DNA from: Hafnia alvei
GTDB lineage: Bacteria > Pseudomonadota > Gammaproteobacteria > Enterobacterales > Enterobacteriaceae
Assembly: GCF_900095695.1 (NCBI RefSeq)
Contig: NZ_FMIQ01000010.1
Coordinates: 1-53,601, forward strand
Direction of reading: 5' to 3'
DNA: 53,601 bases
How positions within the stretch are numbered: position 1 is the first letter of the stretch; every line of letters begins with the position of its first letter. This document shows, piece by piece, positions 17,879 to 27,025 of the stretch. The notes below the pieces were generated by a model that had not been told where the DNA came from, did not search any database, and saw only the letters and a list, made by a program, of their open reading frames with translations. A program made the translations under genes and the position numbers.

Positions 17879-17896
17879 TGTTGGTCTAATACGCTA

Positions 17897-17923
17897 TAAC
17901 CCTCCCCTTCGACGGGGAGGGAA
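17897..17923. repeat. REP-like hairpin in the convergent cytochrome/yphH gap
   Basis: Stem CCCTCCCC / GGGGAGGG around a TTCGAC-type loop, between the convergent ends of the cytochrome gene and yphH. It may also help end transcription, though there is no T-run. Confidence 0.5.
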
Positions 17924-17958
17924 TCGATTTGGTAAGAAAAATTAAACTAGCCGAATGT

Positions 17959-19158
17959 TCAAACCCCTTCCAACGCCTTCTCTGCGTACAAATACCCAAT
18001 CCCCATAATTTGCTGTGGCCGGGTCAGTTGGCCAAAGCCGATGCGGGTGGCGTTTGTCATATTCGGATCGGCGGGATCAAAAGGATTAAACCCCGTTTGA
18101 CGCATAATGGCACTGAGCCAACGATCGCCAAAGCCGCAGCTGCGACCGTAGAAATAGATCCGGTTGATATTCAAAATATTCAGAAAGTTATACAGGCTGA
18201 GGCCAATGGCGCTTGCCGCGCTATCCACCCATGATTGCACCTGCAGATCGCCTTGTTGGTAACGCTCAATGAGGTGTTTGCTGCTGAGTGAATCCCAATC
18301 GGTTTGAATGCTGCTGTGTGGCTGAGATTTCAGCCAAATGCGCGCGCGTTTTTTTAGCGCAGAAAGCGAGGCGACGGTCTCCAAGCAGCCGTAGCGGCCA
18401 CAGTCACAGGCCACGCCGTCGGGATTTACGATGGTATGCCCGATTTGTCCGCTGCCGTATAAGCTACCGCGATAAATCTGCTGGTTAATCACAAATGACG
18501 AACCAATCCCATAATCCACATTGATAACGCAAAAATCCTGCTGATTATCCGTATTTTGCCATTTCTCCGCCAACGCGAGCATCACGCAGTCATTGTCGAG
18601 CAAAACGCGAGTTTTCAGCTTTTCCTCTAGTAGATATTTCATTTCAATGTGCTCTTTCCATGGTGCCTGCGGCATATTTTGTGAAACGCCGGTGACAGGA
18701 TCGACCTGACCGTGAACGGCCAGTGCCAACTGGATGGTGCGCTGTGGGTAAAGCTTTCTCTGCTGGTAATAGACCTGTTCAATGGCCGTCAGTAGATCTT
18801 GAGGGTGGGGCGCTGAAACGGCGGTAAATTGATATTCACCCAAGGGCAAAATCTGGCTGTTGACGAGCTGACTCTCAATACAGTTTGGCGTTATGTTCAT
18901 ACATAAAATAAGGGCATTACCCGCGGGGATCTGATAGCACCCACCGCTTAATCCGCGGTTGCTGAGCATGCGATCTGAGTGCTCTATTTTCCCTTCATCC
19001 AGCAGCTCTTCCAGTATTTTTCCAATCGCCGGAATGGATAACCCCGTTTGCTGCGCCAGCATCGATTTGCTGGCGTGCTTATAGCGGTAGATCAACGCCA
19101 TCAATATCCGCTTATTGAGATGACGCACCCGCTGATTATTCAATCCCAGATCAAACAT
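17959..19158 (-). CDS. yphH: ROK-family transcriptional regulator (YphH-like)
   Basis: 399 residues from the Met at 19158, which has GGAG 9 bases upstream; the frame stays open 27 codons further but runs into the promoter region. The N-terminal winged helix (about 15-75, KSMLAQQTGLSIPAIGKILEELLDEG) is NagC/Mlc-like. The ROK domain follows with LLDNDC, VDYGIGSSFVI and the zinc-binding GHTIV...CDCGRYGCLE signature. Position divergent from yphG matches E. coli yphH. It probably represses the yphG-transporter-mutarotase operon until a sugar ligand binds; the ligand is unknown. Confidence 0.88.
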   Translation of the reverse strand: MFDLGLNNQRVRHLNKRILMALIYRYKHASKSMLAQQTGLSIPAIGKILEELLDEGKIEHSDRMLSNRGLSGGCYQIPAGNALILCMNITPNCIESQLVNSQILPLGEYQFTAVSAPHPQDLLTAIEQVYYQQRKLYPQRTIQLALAVHGQVDPVTGVSQNMPQAPWKEHIEMKYLLEEKLKTRVLLDNDCVMLALAEKWQNTDNQQDFCVINVDYGIGSSFVINQQIYRGSLYGSGQIGHTIVNPDGVACDCGRYGCLETVASLSALKKRARIWLKSQPHSSIQTDWDSLSSKHLIERYQQGDLQVQSWVDSAASAIGLSLYNFLNILNINRIYFYGRSCGFGDRWLSAIMRQTGFNPFDPADPNMTNATRIGFGQLTRPQQIMGIGYLYAEKALEGV

Positions 19159-19185
19159 TTCACTTAACTCCGTTAACTGTATTGC

Positions 19186-19219
19186 GTGAGCGTTGCTCAC
19201 AACGGAAAAGAATCGCTCA
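19186..19219. promoter_or_regulatory. Candidate operator in the yphH-yphG divergent region
   Basis: A perfect inverted repeat GTGAGC-GTT-GCTCAC (19186-19200) is followed by a further GCTCAC half-site (19214-19219), all within the 116-base gap between divergent starts. The ROK regulator next door is the likely binder. This is inference from symmetry and location only. Confidence 0.4.
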
Positions 19220-19274
19220 CATACACTGCAAACATACATCAGTTCACTGTCATTTTTTTACTGGAGATGCGGAA

Positions 19275-22200
19275 ATGTACGGCGACGTCAAAGTTTGGCA
19301 AGAAAGTGTGACCTTACCGACCTATCGCACCGGAGCGGAAGATCCCAACCCGATGTTTTTAGAAAAGCGGGTTTATCAAGGATCGTCTGGCGCGGTCTAT
19401 CCCTATGGCGTGATCGATACGTTAACCGGTGAATGTGAAGATCGTCAGTATCAGGCCGTATGGCTGGAAAATGATTTCATTCGCGTTATGTTGCTGCCTG
19501 AACTCGGGGGACGAATTCATCGAGCCTACGACAAAGTGATGCAGCGTGATTTTGTGTATTACAACGAAGTCATTAAACCTGCGCTGGTGGGATTGGTTGG
19601 GCCATGGATCTCTGGCGGAATTGAATTTAACTGGCCGCAGCATCATCGTCCAACCACGTTTATGCCGGTGGATGTGACGATTAGCCAACAGGACGACGGC
19701 AGTAAAACGGTTTGGCTGGGAGAGGTTGAGCCGATGCGCGGTTTACAGGTCATGACCGGTTTTACGCTGTATCCACAAAAAGCGTTGATCGAAATTAAGG
19801 GCAAAGTTTTCAACGGTAACGCCACGCCGCGTCATTTCCTGTGGTGGGCAAACCCTGCGGTGAAAGGCGGCGACGATCACCAAAGCGTGTTCCCGCCCGA
19901 TGTCACGGCGGTGTATGACCACGGCAAGCGTGATGTTTCGGCTTTCCCTATTGCAACCGGCACCTACTATAAAGTGGATTACTCCGCTGGCGTTGATATT
20001 TCCCGCTACAAGAATATTCCCGTGCCGACGTCATATATGGCTGATAAGTCAGATTACGATTTTGTGGGTGCTTATCATCACGGTGAGCAAGGCGGTCTGC
20101 TGCATATCGCCGATCACCACGTTTCCCCAGGTAAAAAGCAGTGGACGTGGGGCAACTGCGATTTTGGCCTTGCGTGGGATCGCAACTTAACCGATCACAA
20201 CGGTCCTTACATTGAGCTGATGACGGGCGTATTCACCGATAACCAGCCGGACTTTACCTGGCTTGCGCCTTACGAAGAAAAGGTGTTTGTGCAGAACTTT
20301 CTGCCATACAGCAAGCTAGGAACCTTGCAGAATGCCAATACGCAGGCAGCGATTAAGCTGGAACGTACTAACGGAGAATTGCAGCTTGGGCTATACGCTA
20401 TTGCTCCGTTGAACGATGTATCGCTAGTGGTGAAAGGCGAAGGCGAGGAAATTTTCCGTCAGCCGCTTTCCCTTCAACCGGCTCAAGCATGGCTGCACGC
20501 GTTGCCTGTTAGTTCACCGCAGCGCTTAACGCTGTTGTTGCTGGATCGCGATGGCTGCGAAATTATCAGCTACCTTGAACATATTCCTGAAGAAACCCCA
20601 CTGCCTCAGGCGGCGACTGCGCCACAAAAACCAGAGCAAATCACCAATACCGACGAGCTCTATTTTATCGGCCAACATCTTGAGCAATATCTCCACGCCA
20701 GCCGTTCAGCCTTTGATTATTACCGCCGTGCATTGGATATCGATCCTCTCGATTATCGCTGTAACGTTGCGCTGGCAACGCTTGAGTTTAACCGCGCTGA
20801 TTTTGAGCTGGCGGCAAGTCATGCCAATACCGCTCTGCAACGTGCGCAGCGCTGGAATAAAAATCCGCAGTGCGGTCAGGCAAGCATGCTGCTGGGTTCT
20901 GCCCGCGAAAAGCTAGGGCAAGAAACACAGGCCTATGATGACTATTTCAAAGCCACGTGGAGTGGAAATTGCCGCGATGCGGCGTTTTATGCTTTGGCAC
21001 GCTTAGCGTTGCGAAAAGGCGATGCGGAACAAGCCCTGACGTTTATCAATCAGAGCCTGAATTTCAACGGCGCAAACAATTTAGCCATGGGGTTAAAGGC
21101 ACTGGTTTTACAGCAGTTGGGAGAGACCAAACAGGCGCTTGAATATGTCACTTCTCAGTTGACCCACTATCCGTTGAGCTATGTCTTGCTGTATGCGCAG
21201 TCGGTTTTGAACGGCGACGCGAGCGCATTGACTCAGGTTGCGGGAGCTCGAGGAGTCAACGCCTGCGTGTTAGCAGGATGGCTGGTGGGATTAGGCCGAG
21301 AAAAAGAAGCTTTGGCGCTGCTGAAACTTTTGAACAGCCAAGAGTCGCTCCCGCTGCTGTATCGTGCGGCATTAACTCAGGACGCAAGCGAGCGAAGCCA
21401 CTGTTTACAGCTGGCGCGTGAGAACTTTGCGCTTAAAGTCCGCTTCCCTAACACCTTGGATGATATTGCTGTTTTACAACGCCTTCCTCAAGACGGTTTT
21501 GCTCAATATCTCCTGGGCTGTTTCTTCTACAGCAAGCGTAGTTATGCCCGCGCCGAATCCTGTTGGCTGTTTGCATTAAGGCAGATGCCAGATTTTGCCG
21601 CGCTGCACCGCGTGCTTGGGATTTATGCATTTAACAAGCAGGGCAATTTGGGTCAAGCCGCGGAGTATTTCCAGCGTGCGCTTGACCTTGAGCCTGAAAA
21701 TCCACGCCTGTTGTTTGAGTTCAGCTATCTGCAAAAACTAACGGCGGTTCCAACCGTACAGCGCCTGCAACTGCTGGACGATCGCCGCGATGTGGCGCTT
21801 AAACGTGACGATCTCACCGCTGAGCTGCTCAGTCTTTATCACATTCACCATAAGGTGGATGCGGCCGCTGAAATTCTGTGGCGCCGCCAATTCCATCCAT
21901 GGGAAGGCGGCGAAGGCAAAGTCACAGGGCAGTTTTTAATTAACCATCAGCGCCGTGCGTTGGCGTTGATGCAGGAGCGCCATTACGCCGAAGCCTACGA
22001 CGTGCTACGTCAGTCGCTTAGCTATCCCTCCAACCTCGGCGAAGGGCGTTTGGTGGGACAAAGCGACAACGACATCTGGTTCTTAATGGCTATTTGCGCC
22101 GAGAAAATGGGTGAAAAAGAGCAGTCTCAATCTGCGTTACAGCACGCACTGCAGGGCGGTTCTGCGCTGAGTGCGGGACGTTACTACAACGATCAGCCTG

Positions 22201-22544
22201 TTGATTATCTGTTTTACCAAGCGATGGCGGCTGCGCGTTTGGGTGAGCGAGAGCAGGCTCAGCAGCAGTTCCAATCCATGATCGATTGGGCTAAACAGCA
22301 TAGAAATGATTTATCAGAACCTGATTTCTTCGCCGTTTCTCTGCCTGATCTGATTGTTCTAGATGCATCGGCGCAGGAACAGCATAGCCAACACTGCTTG
22401 TGGGTTGAGGCATTAGGGCATTTAGGGTTGAGCGATGAAGCGAGCTTTATACGCCTCACCGATGAGCTGTTAAAACGCAATCCGGCTCATGATAAAGCGC
22501 ATTTGTTATGCCTAGCAGTACAACACGGCATCTTTAATCACTAA
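19275..22544 (+). CDS. yphG: YphG, DUF5107 and TPR-repeat protein of a carbohydrate locus
   Basis: 1089 residues, close to E. coli YphG (about 1,090). The N-terminal region up to about residue 340 is a mutarotase-like beta domain (LLPELGGRIHRAYDK, GPWISGGIEFNWPQHHRPTTFMP, LWWANPAV, FPPDV), resembling aldose-epimerase folds. The rest is tetratricopeptide-like helical repeats from about 490 (SAFDYYRRALDIDPLDYRCNVALATLEF, AAEYFQRALDLEPENPRLLFEFSYL). There is no signal peptide, so it should be cytosolic. Function is unproven; a role in sugar binding or conversion is inferred from the neighbours. The ATG has GGAG 8 bases upstream; a longer frame overlaps the yphH promoter. Confidence 0.9.
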   Translation: MYGDVKVWQESVTLPTYRTGAEDPNPMFLEKRVYQGSSGAVYPYGVIDTLTGECEDRQYQAVWLENDFIRVMLLPELGGRIHRAYDKVMQRDFVYYNEVIKPALVGLVGPWISGGIEFNWPQHHRPTTFMPVDVTISQQDDGSKTVWLGEVEPMRGLQVMTGFTLYPQKALIEIKGKVFNGNATPRHFLWWANPAVKGGDDHQSVFPPDVTAVYDHGKRDVSAFPIATGTYYKVDYSAGVDISRYKNIPVPTSYMADKSDYDFVGAYHHGEQGGLLHIADHHVSPGKKQWTWGNCDFGLAWDRNLTDHNGPYIELMTGVFTDNQPDFTWLAPYEEKVFVQNFLPYSKLGTLQNANTQAAIKLERTNGELQLGLYAIAPLNDVSLVVKGEGEEIFRQPLSLQPAQAWLHALPVSSPQRLTLLLLDRDGCEIISYLEHIPEETPLPQAATAPQKPEQITNTDELYFIGQHLEQYLHASRSAFDYYRRALDIDPLDYRCNVALATLEFNRADFELAASHANTALQRAQRWNKNPQCGQASMLLGSAREKLGQETQAYDDYFKATWSGNCRDAAFYALARLALRKGDAEQALTFINQSLNFNGANNLAMGLKALVLQQLGETKQALEYVTSQLTHYPLSYVLLYAQSVLNGDASALTQVAGARGVNACVLAGWLVGLGREKEALALLKLLNSQESLPLLYRAALTQDASERSHCLQLARENFALKVRFPNTLDDIAVLQRLPQDGFAQYLLGCFFYSKRSYARAESCWLFALRQMPDFAALHRVLGIYAFNKQGNLGQAAEYFQRALDLEPENPRLLFEFSYLQKLTAVPTVQRLQLLDDRRDVALKRDDLTAELLSLYHIHHKVDAAAEILWRRQFHPWEGGEGKVTGQFLINHQRRALALMQERHYAEAYDVLRQSLSYPSNLGEGRLVGQSDNDIWFLMAICAEKMGEKEQSQSALQHALQGGSALSAGRYYNDQPVDYLFYQAMAAARLGEREQAQQQFQSMIDWAKQHRNDLSEPDFFAVSLPDLIVLDASAQEQHSQHCLWVEALGHLGLSDEASFIRLTDELLKRNPAHDKAHLLCLAVQHGIFNH

Positions 22545-22570
22545 GCCACAACGGGCCACGGTTGTGGCCC
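22545..22570 (+). other. Alternative hairpins between yphG and the sugar porter
   Basis: GCCACAAC (22545-22552) can pair with GTTGTGGC (22561-22568), or GGGCCAC (22553-22559) can pair with GTGGCCC (22564-22570). The two hairpins exclude each other. No T-run follows, so this may be an mRNA-stabilising or processing structure inside the operon. Confidence 0.4.
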
Positions 22571-22625
22571 ACATTTCTATGACTGCGTAAACCTCTGTCC
22601 TACAAGGTTAAAATAAGGTGAAAAA

Positions 22626-24056
22626 ATGAAAACCACGCAGAACCATCTCAATATGTCTTACGTCTGGATGATATGTCTGGTCGCGGCCTGTGGCGGGTTA
22701 CTTTTTGGCTATGACTGGGTGGTTATTGGCGGTGCCAAACCCTTTTATGAAGCCTATTTTGGGATCACCGATCCGGCTCAGTCAGGATGGGCGATGAGCT
22801 CCGCATTGGCGGGCTGTGTTTTTGGTGCTTTGATTTCTGGCTGGTGCGCCGATCGCTTTGGTCGCAAGCTGCCGCTGATAATTTCAGCCATTCTATTCTC
22901 TGCGTCTGCGTGGGGAACGGCGGTGGCAACGCACTTTGATTGGTTCGTGTTTTACCGCATCGTTGGCGGCGTAGGCATTGGTCTTGCTTCCGCGCTGAGC
23001 CCAATGTATATCGCTGAAGTGAGTCCGGCCGAAAAACGGGGCAAATTTGTAGCCATCAACCAGCTGACGATCGTTATTGGCGTTTTGGCCGCTCAGTTGG
23101 TTAACCTGATGATCGCTGAACCGGTTGCCAGCTCGGCAACCATGCAGGACATTCTGCAAAGCTGGAATGGACAAGTTGGCTGGCGCTGGATGTTTGGCGC
23201 AGAGCTGATTCCGGCGGTGCTGTTTTTATTCCTGATGTTCTTGGTTCCAGATTCTCCGCGCTGGTTGGCGAAGGCCGGTAAACAGGACAAAGCGGAACGC
23301 ATGCTGCGGCGTATCGGTAGTGCAGAATATGCGCGAGAAACGATGGCTGATATTCGTGAAACGCTTGGCGAAAATACGCAGAAAGTGGCGGCAAGTGAGC
23401 TCCTGAATCCACGTGTTAGGCCGATTATCGTGATTGGGATCGTGCTGGCGGTTTTCCAACAGTGGTGCGGGATCAACGTAATCTTTAACTATGCGCAGGA
23501 GATCTTTGCTTCAGCCGGTTTTGATATTAACAGCACGCTTAAATCGATAGTGGCTACCGGGTTGATTAATCTGATCTTTACCATTATCGCCTTACCGCTG
23601 GTGGATAAGCTGGGGCGTCGCAAATTAATGCTGCTGGGAGCCGCAGGCCTGACCATCATCTATGTGCTGATTGCCGGTGCTTATGCGCTGGGCATTATGG
23701 GATTGCCTGTTTTGCTGCTGGTGCTTGCTGCGATTGCGATTTATGCCCTGACGCTTGCGCCTGTGACGTGGGTGTTGCTGTCTGAAATCTTCCCTAACCG
23801 CGTGCGCGGTATGGCGATGTCGGTTGGGACTTTAGCGTTGTGGATTGCCTGTTTCTTACTGACTTACACTTTCCCGCTGTTGAATGCGAATTTGGGGGCA
23901 TCGGGGAGTTTCTTACTTTATGGCATCATCTGTGCGCTCGGGTTTGTGTTTGTATTACGCAGCGTGCCTGAAACCAAAGGTGTTACGCTGGAAGCGCTAG
24001 AACATCAGTTGGCGGGGAGTACCAAACCCGTTGAATCAAGCGTGAAACAAGCATGA
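22626..24056 (+). CDS. Sugar porter-family MFS transporter (sugar/H+ symporter type)
   Basis: 476 residues with twelve predicted membrane segments. Sugar-porter signatures are present: GGLLFGYD in helix 1, DRFGRKLP after helix 2, YIAEVSPAEKRGKFVAINQ after helix 4, PDSPRWL before the central loop, DKLGRRKL after helix 8 and PETKGVTLE at the C-terminus. It resembles GalP, AraE and XylE. E. coli has an ABC importer (yphDEF) at this point of the yph locus, so the transporter type differs here. The stop overlaps the mutarotase ATG. The sugar is unknown. Confidence 0.9.
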   Translation: MKTTQNHLNMSYVWMICLVAACGGLLFGYDWVVIGGAKPFYEAYFGITDPAQSGWAMSSALAGCVFGALISGWCADRFGRKLPLIISAILFSASAWGTAVATHFDWFVFYRIVGGVGIGLASALSPMYIAEVSPAEKRGKFVAINQLTIVIGVLAAQLVNLMIAEPVASSATMQDILQSWNGQVGWRWMFGAELIPAVLFLFLMFLVPDSPRWLAKAGKQDKAERMLRRIGSAEYARETMADIRETLGENTQKVAASELLNPRVRPIIVIGIVLAVFQQWCGINVIFNYAQEIFASAGFDINSTLKSIVATGLINLIFTIIALPLVDKLGRRKLMLLGAAGLTIIYVLIAGAYALGIMGLPVLLLVLAAIAIYALTLAPVTWVLLSEIFPNRVRGMAMSVGTLALWIACFLLTYTFPLLNANLGASGSFLLYGIICALGFVFVLRSVPETKGVTLEALEHQLAGSTKPVESSVKQA

Positions 24057-24910
24057 TGGATATCTATACTCTCTCTACCTCGCGGTTTCGGCTGCGGGTG
24101 ACAGCGCAGTCCGCGGCGATCTTAAGCTTTGATGACGTGCGTAGTGGCACGGAAATTCTTCGGCCTTATCAACAGGCGACTGGGTGGCATCCGGGCGAAA
24201 GCGCGTTGTTTCCTATGTTACCTTTGGCGAACCGAGTGCGAGATAATCGCTTTTACTTAGCCGGACGTGAAATTTGTCTGCCGGACAGTGCCTTGGATAA
24301 CCAATTTTTTTTACACGGCGATGGCTGGCTACAGCGCTGGCAACTGCAAGATTTGAGCTGCACACACATTTCCCTTGGTCTACGAGTGCAACACAGCTGT
24401 GGTTTTGATTATTCGGCGAATTTGGTTTATCGGCTCACGGACGAAGGACTCAGCGCGCATCTTACATTACGCCACTGTGGCGTGGAGCCGATGCTTTATG
24501 GGCTAGGCTTTCATCCTTTCTTTGTGAAAACACCGCAGACACAAATTCAGTTTTCCTCTTCAGGCTATTGGCCAGAGGGCGAACTGCATTTGCCTTTAGC
24601 ATGGCAGGGTAACACGCCAGCAGCGCTGGATTTCACCCGCACGAAAGTGCCGGATAATGCGTGGATGAATCAGGGCTATTCGGGGTGGAGTGGCATTGCT
24701 CATCTTGTGACGCCGAATCAGCCGACGATTTCGTTACGCAGTTCCGTACCTTATCTGATGCTGTTTCAAATGCCTGATGAACCGTTTATTTGCCTTGAAC
24801 CGCAAAGCCATCCTGTTGATGCCCATAATATGGATGGACAACCGGGGCTGGTGTTGTTGGGGAAAGGGGAGGTGACGGAGATGGGGATGAGGGTGGAGGT
24901 GGGAGGATAG
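24053..24910 (+). CDS. yphB: Aldose 1-epimerase family protein (YphB-like)
   Basis: 285 residues of the galactose-mutarotase superfamily: FPMLPLANRVRDNRF, the catalytic-His region FFLHGDGWLQRW, GLGFHPFF (second His) and the Glu of CLEPQSHPVDAHN. It probably interconverts anomers of the sugar imported by the upstream porter, or binds it. The ATG overlaps the porter stop (ATGA), so translation is coupled. It corresponds to yphB of E. coli, here placed directly after the transporter. The last codons are unusually G-rich (GEVTEMGMRVEVGG). Confidence 0.88.
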   Translation: MMDIYTLSTSRFRLRVTAQSAAILSFDDVRSGTEILRPYQQATGWHPGESALFPMLPLANRVRDNRFYLAGREICLPDSALDNQFFLHGDGWLQRWQLQDLSCTHISLGLRVQHSCGFDYSANLVYRLTDEGLSAHLTLRHCGVEPMLYGLGFHPFFVKTPQTQIQFSSSGYWPEGELHLPLAWQGNTPAALDFTRTKVPDNAWMNQGYSGWSGIAHLVTPNQPTISLRSSVPYLMLFQMPDEPFICLEPQSHPVDAHNMDGQPGLVLLGKGEVTEMGMRVEVGG

Positions 24911-25464
24911 TTGGCAAGAAAGGCTGCTTATCTGCCGTCTTCTGTTTTCTGTGAGAGCTGTGAAGGTTTTCGTCCGCCCATGAGCAAATAGCGCTCTATG
25001 AAACCACTGGCGTAGGCGTCCGACGAGAGGTTGCCAGCGCGCAACCTCTCGACTCTCGCGCTTTTTTACCGCGTCGTTTGGCCGACCGGTCTCGGAGCGT
25101 ACATCCTGTACGCCCTCAACCTGCCACCAGCGTCCCTGCTGGCGGCTCTAAAATGCATTCTTTCAACTTGAAAAGACAAAAGACAAAAGACTATTTTTAT
25201 TTTTTTAATTGTTTAAGTCTTGGTAGTTAGAGCAGTGGAAACAGGAGGTTTCCACTAGGGGAGGAGGCGCCATGGATGGCGCATGCCGACCCGGCGCGGA
25301 GATGGCATTGCGGATAAAAGAGCGCGGGTTAAGGGTGGGCGCTCTGGCCCACCCTTATCGAACGCCTTCGACTTAGTTTGTATGTGAATGCCGTTACTGA
25401 TAGGCGGTCGAAACCTTACACGGTGATCACATAATCACATCATCAATCGATGATGCAAAAACCC
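24911..25464. repeat. 554-base non-coding gap with four perfect hairpins
   Basis: No credible ORF. Hairpins are at about 25033-25060 (CGAGAGGTTGC / GCAACCTCTCG), 25235-25255 (GTGGAAAC / GTTTCCAC), 25267-25282 (GCGCCAT / ATGGCGC) and 25331-25356 (AAGGGTGGGC / GCCCACCCTT). The first part also carries CGGTCTCGGAGCGTACATCCTGTACG, reminiscent of dispersed repeats. An AT-rich stretch near 25180-25215 separates two GC-rich halves. This looks like one or two structured repetitive elements. Confidence 0.55.
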
Positions 25465-26655
25465 TCACACCACCTTATGTGGCCCAAAACACTCATAGTG
25501 CATACGGTCGGCATCGACGCCTAGTGCTTGTAGTTGCTTGGCGACATGCTGCATAAATCCAACTGGACCACAGAAATAGTAGTGCATTTCTGGGTTATTC
25601 AATTTCTCAGCGAGTGGGGTGATATCCATCAATCCCTGATAGTTGAAATCGATATCAATACGATCGTCTGCGCTGGTTTCTTGCAGCCAGACGTGGCTTT
25701 GAGCCTGAGGCATTGCGGAGATAATCGTATTAACTTCATCGGCAAAGGCGCGAACCCTGCTGTTTTCTGCTGCGTGTAGCCACTGGATTTCGCCCTGATG
25801 ACCACGAGCCTGTAACGTGCGTAGCATGCCAAGCATTGGGGTTTGGCCGACGCCGCCAGAAATTAATGCAACAGGCGTGTTTTCTTTTACTTCTAAGAAG
25901 AAATCACCGTGCGGAGGCGCGATGTGGATCACGTCGCCTTCTTGCGCGATATCATGCATAAAATTCGATACTTGTCCCTGACCTTCACGTTTTACAGCAA
26001 TACGATAGTATTCGCCGTTTGGCTCATTGGTCAGAGAATATTGGCGAATTTCCTGATGCGGCAGGCTTGGGTGGCGGATATAAACAGCCAAATATTGCCC
26101 CGGCTGGAAATCGGCTACGCGACTTCCATCTTCAGGAACCAAAATAAAACTGGTGATTAAGTCGCTTTGCTTTTCTTTCTTAAGGATTTTGAACGGGCGA
26201 AGTTCGCGCCAGCCACCCTCAGTGGTTTCACTTTGCTGGTAAATCTGAGATTCACGCTGGATAAAGACATCGGCCAAAACGCCATAGGCTTTGCCCCAAG
26301 CTTCCAGAACTTCGTCACCCGGATTAAACATTTCTTCTAAGGTTTTCAGCAGGTGATGACCGACGATTTGATACTGTTCTGGCTTAATATTAAAGCTGGC
26401 GTGTTTCTGGGCAATGCGTTCAACGGCGGGCAGTAGCGCTGCTAGATTTTCAATATTAGTGGCGTAAGCACAAATGGCGTTAAACAGCGCTTCTCGCTGA
26501 TCGCCATTGCGCTGATTACTCATATTAAAAATCTCTTTTAGCTCGGGATTGTGTTCAAACATCCGGTCGTAAAAGTGTGCAGTGAGCTTCGGCCCCGTAG
26601 CCGCTAATAATGGAATAGTGGATTTAACGGTGGCGATGGTTTGGCTATCCAACAT
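25465..26655 (-). CDS. hmp: Flavohaemoglobin, nitric oxide dioxygenase
   Basis: 396 residues, the family length. The globin domain (1-140) has Tyr29 and Gln53 in the distal pocket and His85 (IAQKHASF) as the proximal haem ligand. The FAD-binding domain follows (about 150-255, RQYSLTNEP), then the NAD domain (about 265-396, [14 protein letters not shown] and [12 protein letters not shown]). It oxidises NO to nitrate with O2 and NADH in the cytosol. It is divergent from glyA as in E. coli, with an NsrR-like operator just upstream. Confidence 0.97.
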   Translation of the reverse strand: MLDSQTIATVKSTIPLLAATGPKLTAHFYDRMFEHNPELKEIFNMSNQRNGDQREALFNAICAYATNIENLAALLPAVERIAQKHASFNIKPEQYQIVGHHLLKTLEEMFNPGDEVLEAWGKAYGVLADVFIQRESQIYQQSETTEGGWRELRPFKILKKEKQSDLITSFILVPEDGSRVADFQPGQYLAVYIRHPSLPHQEIRQYSLTNEPNGEYYRIAVKREGQGQVSNFMHDIAQEGDVIHIAPPHGDFFLEVKENTPVALISGGVGQTPMLGMLRTLQARGHQGEIQWLHAAENSRVRAFADEVNTIISAMPQAQSHVWLQETSADDRIDIDFNYQGLMDITPLAEKLNNPEMHYYFCGPVGFMQHVAKQLQALGVDADRMHYECFGPHKVV

Positions 26656-26683
26656 AAAAAAGTCCTCGTCATTGCAGGTGTTT

Positions 26684-26710
26684 TAATTGATGTATTTAAA
26701 ATGCAACTTA
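26684..26710 (-). promoter_or_regulatory. NsrR-type operator of hmp
   Basis: GATGTATTTAAAATGCAACTT is a near-palindrome of the form GATGYATTT-AAAATRCAtCTT known for the NO-sensing repressor NsrR. It lies about 30-55 bases upstream of the hmp start, where it would cover the promoter. Assignment by motif memory only. Confidence 0.65.
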
Positions 26711-26879
26711 CAGATTTTTCTTTGAGCTGTAAATCCCTATTTTTGTTGTGCTGATGTTATTTACTTAGCGCTTTTATCGCTTTTGTTTCGCCAAGGTGAA
26801 ATTGTTGCATATCACATTTGAAGAAAACTCCTGCAGGCATGCGTCTTCATGTGCAGTATTAAAGCCTTATGTAGCGCCA

Positions 26880-26895
26880 AGCCAAACGTTTGCGT
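26880..26895 (+). promoter_or_regulatory. PurR operator upstream of glyA
   Basis: AGCCAAACGTTTGCGT matches the 16-base PurR consensus ACGCAAACGTTTGCGT at 14 positions, including the whole central AAACGTTTGCGT. PurR is known to repress glyA in E. coli. The site is about 130 bases before the glyA start. The rest of the 370-base hmp-glyA gap holds no ORF of note. Confidence 0.75.
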
Positions 26896-27025
26896 AAAAA
26901 CATGGCCTAGGGTCTATCGTAACAAGGTGAAAACATATTACACTGTGGGCAGTCGCCTTACGGGGTGTATTTTTATTGAACACTAGCGAATAGACAATTC
27001 AGGTTAGCTGAGTCAGGAGAAGCGG

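Noticed and set aside
19182-19274. 31-codon N-terminal extension of yphG
   Set aside because: It covers the yphH-yphG promoter region; the homologous start is the Met at 19275.
23093-23476. Minus-strand frame of 127 codons inside the sugar porter gene
   Set aside because: Overlaps a well-supported transporter and has no family features.
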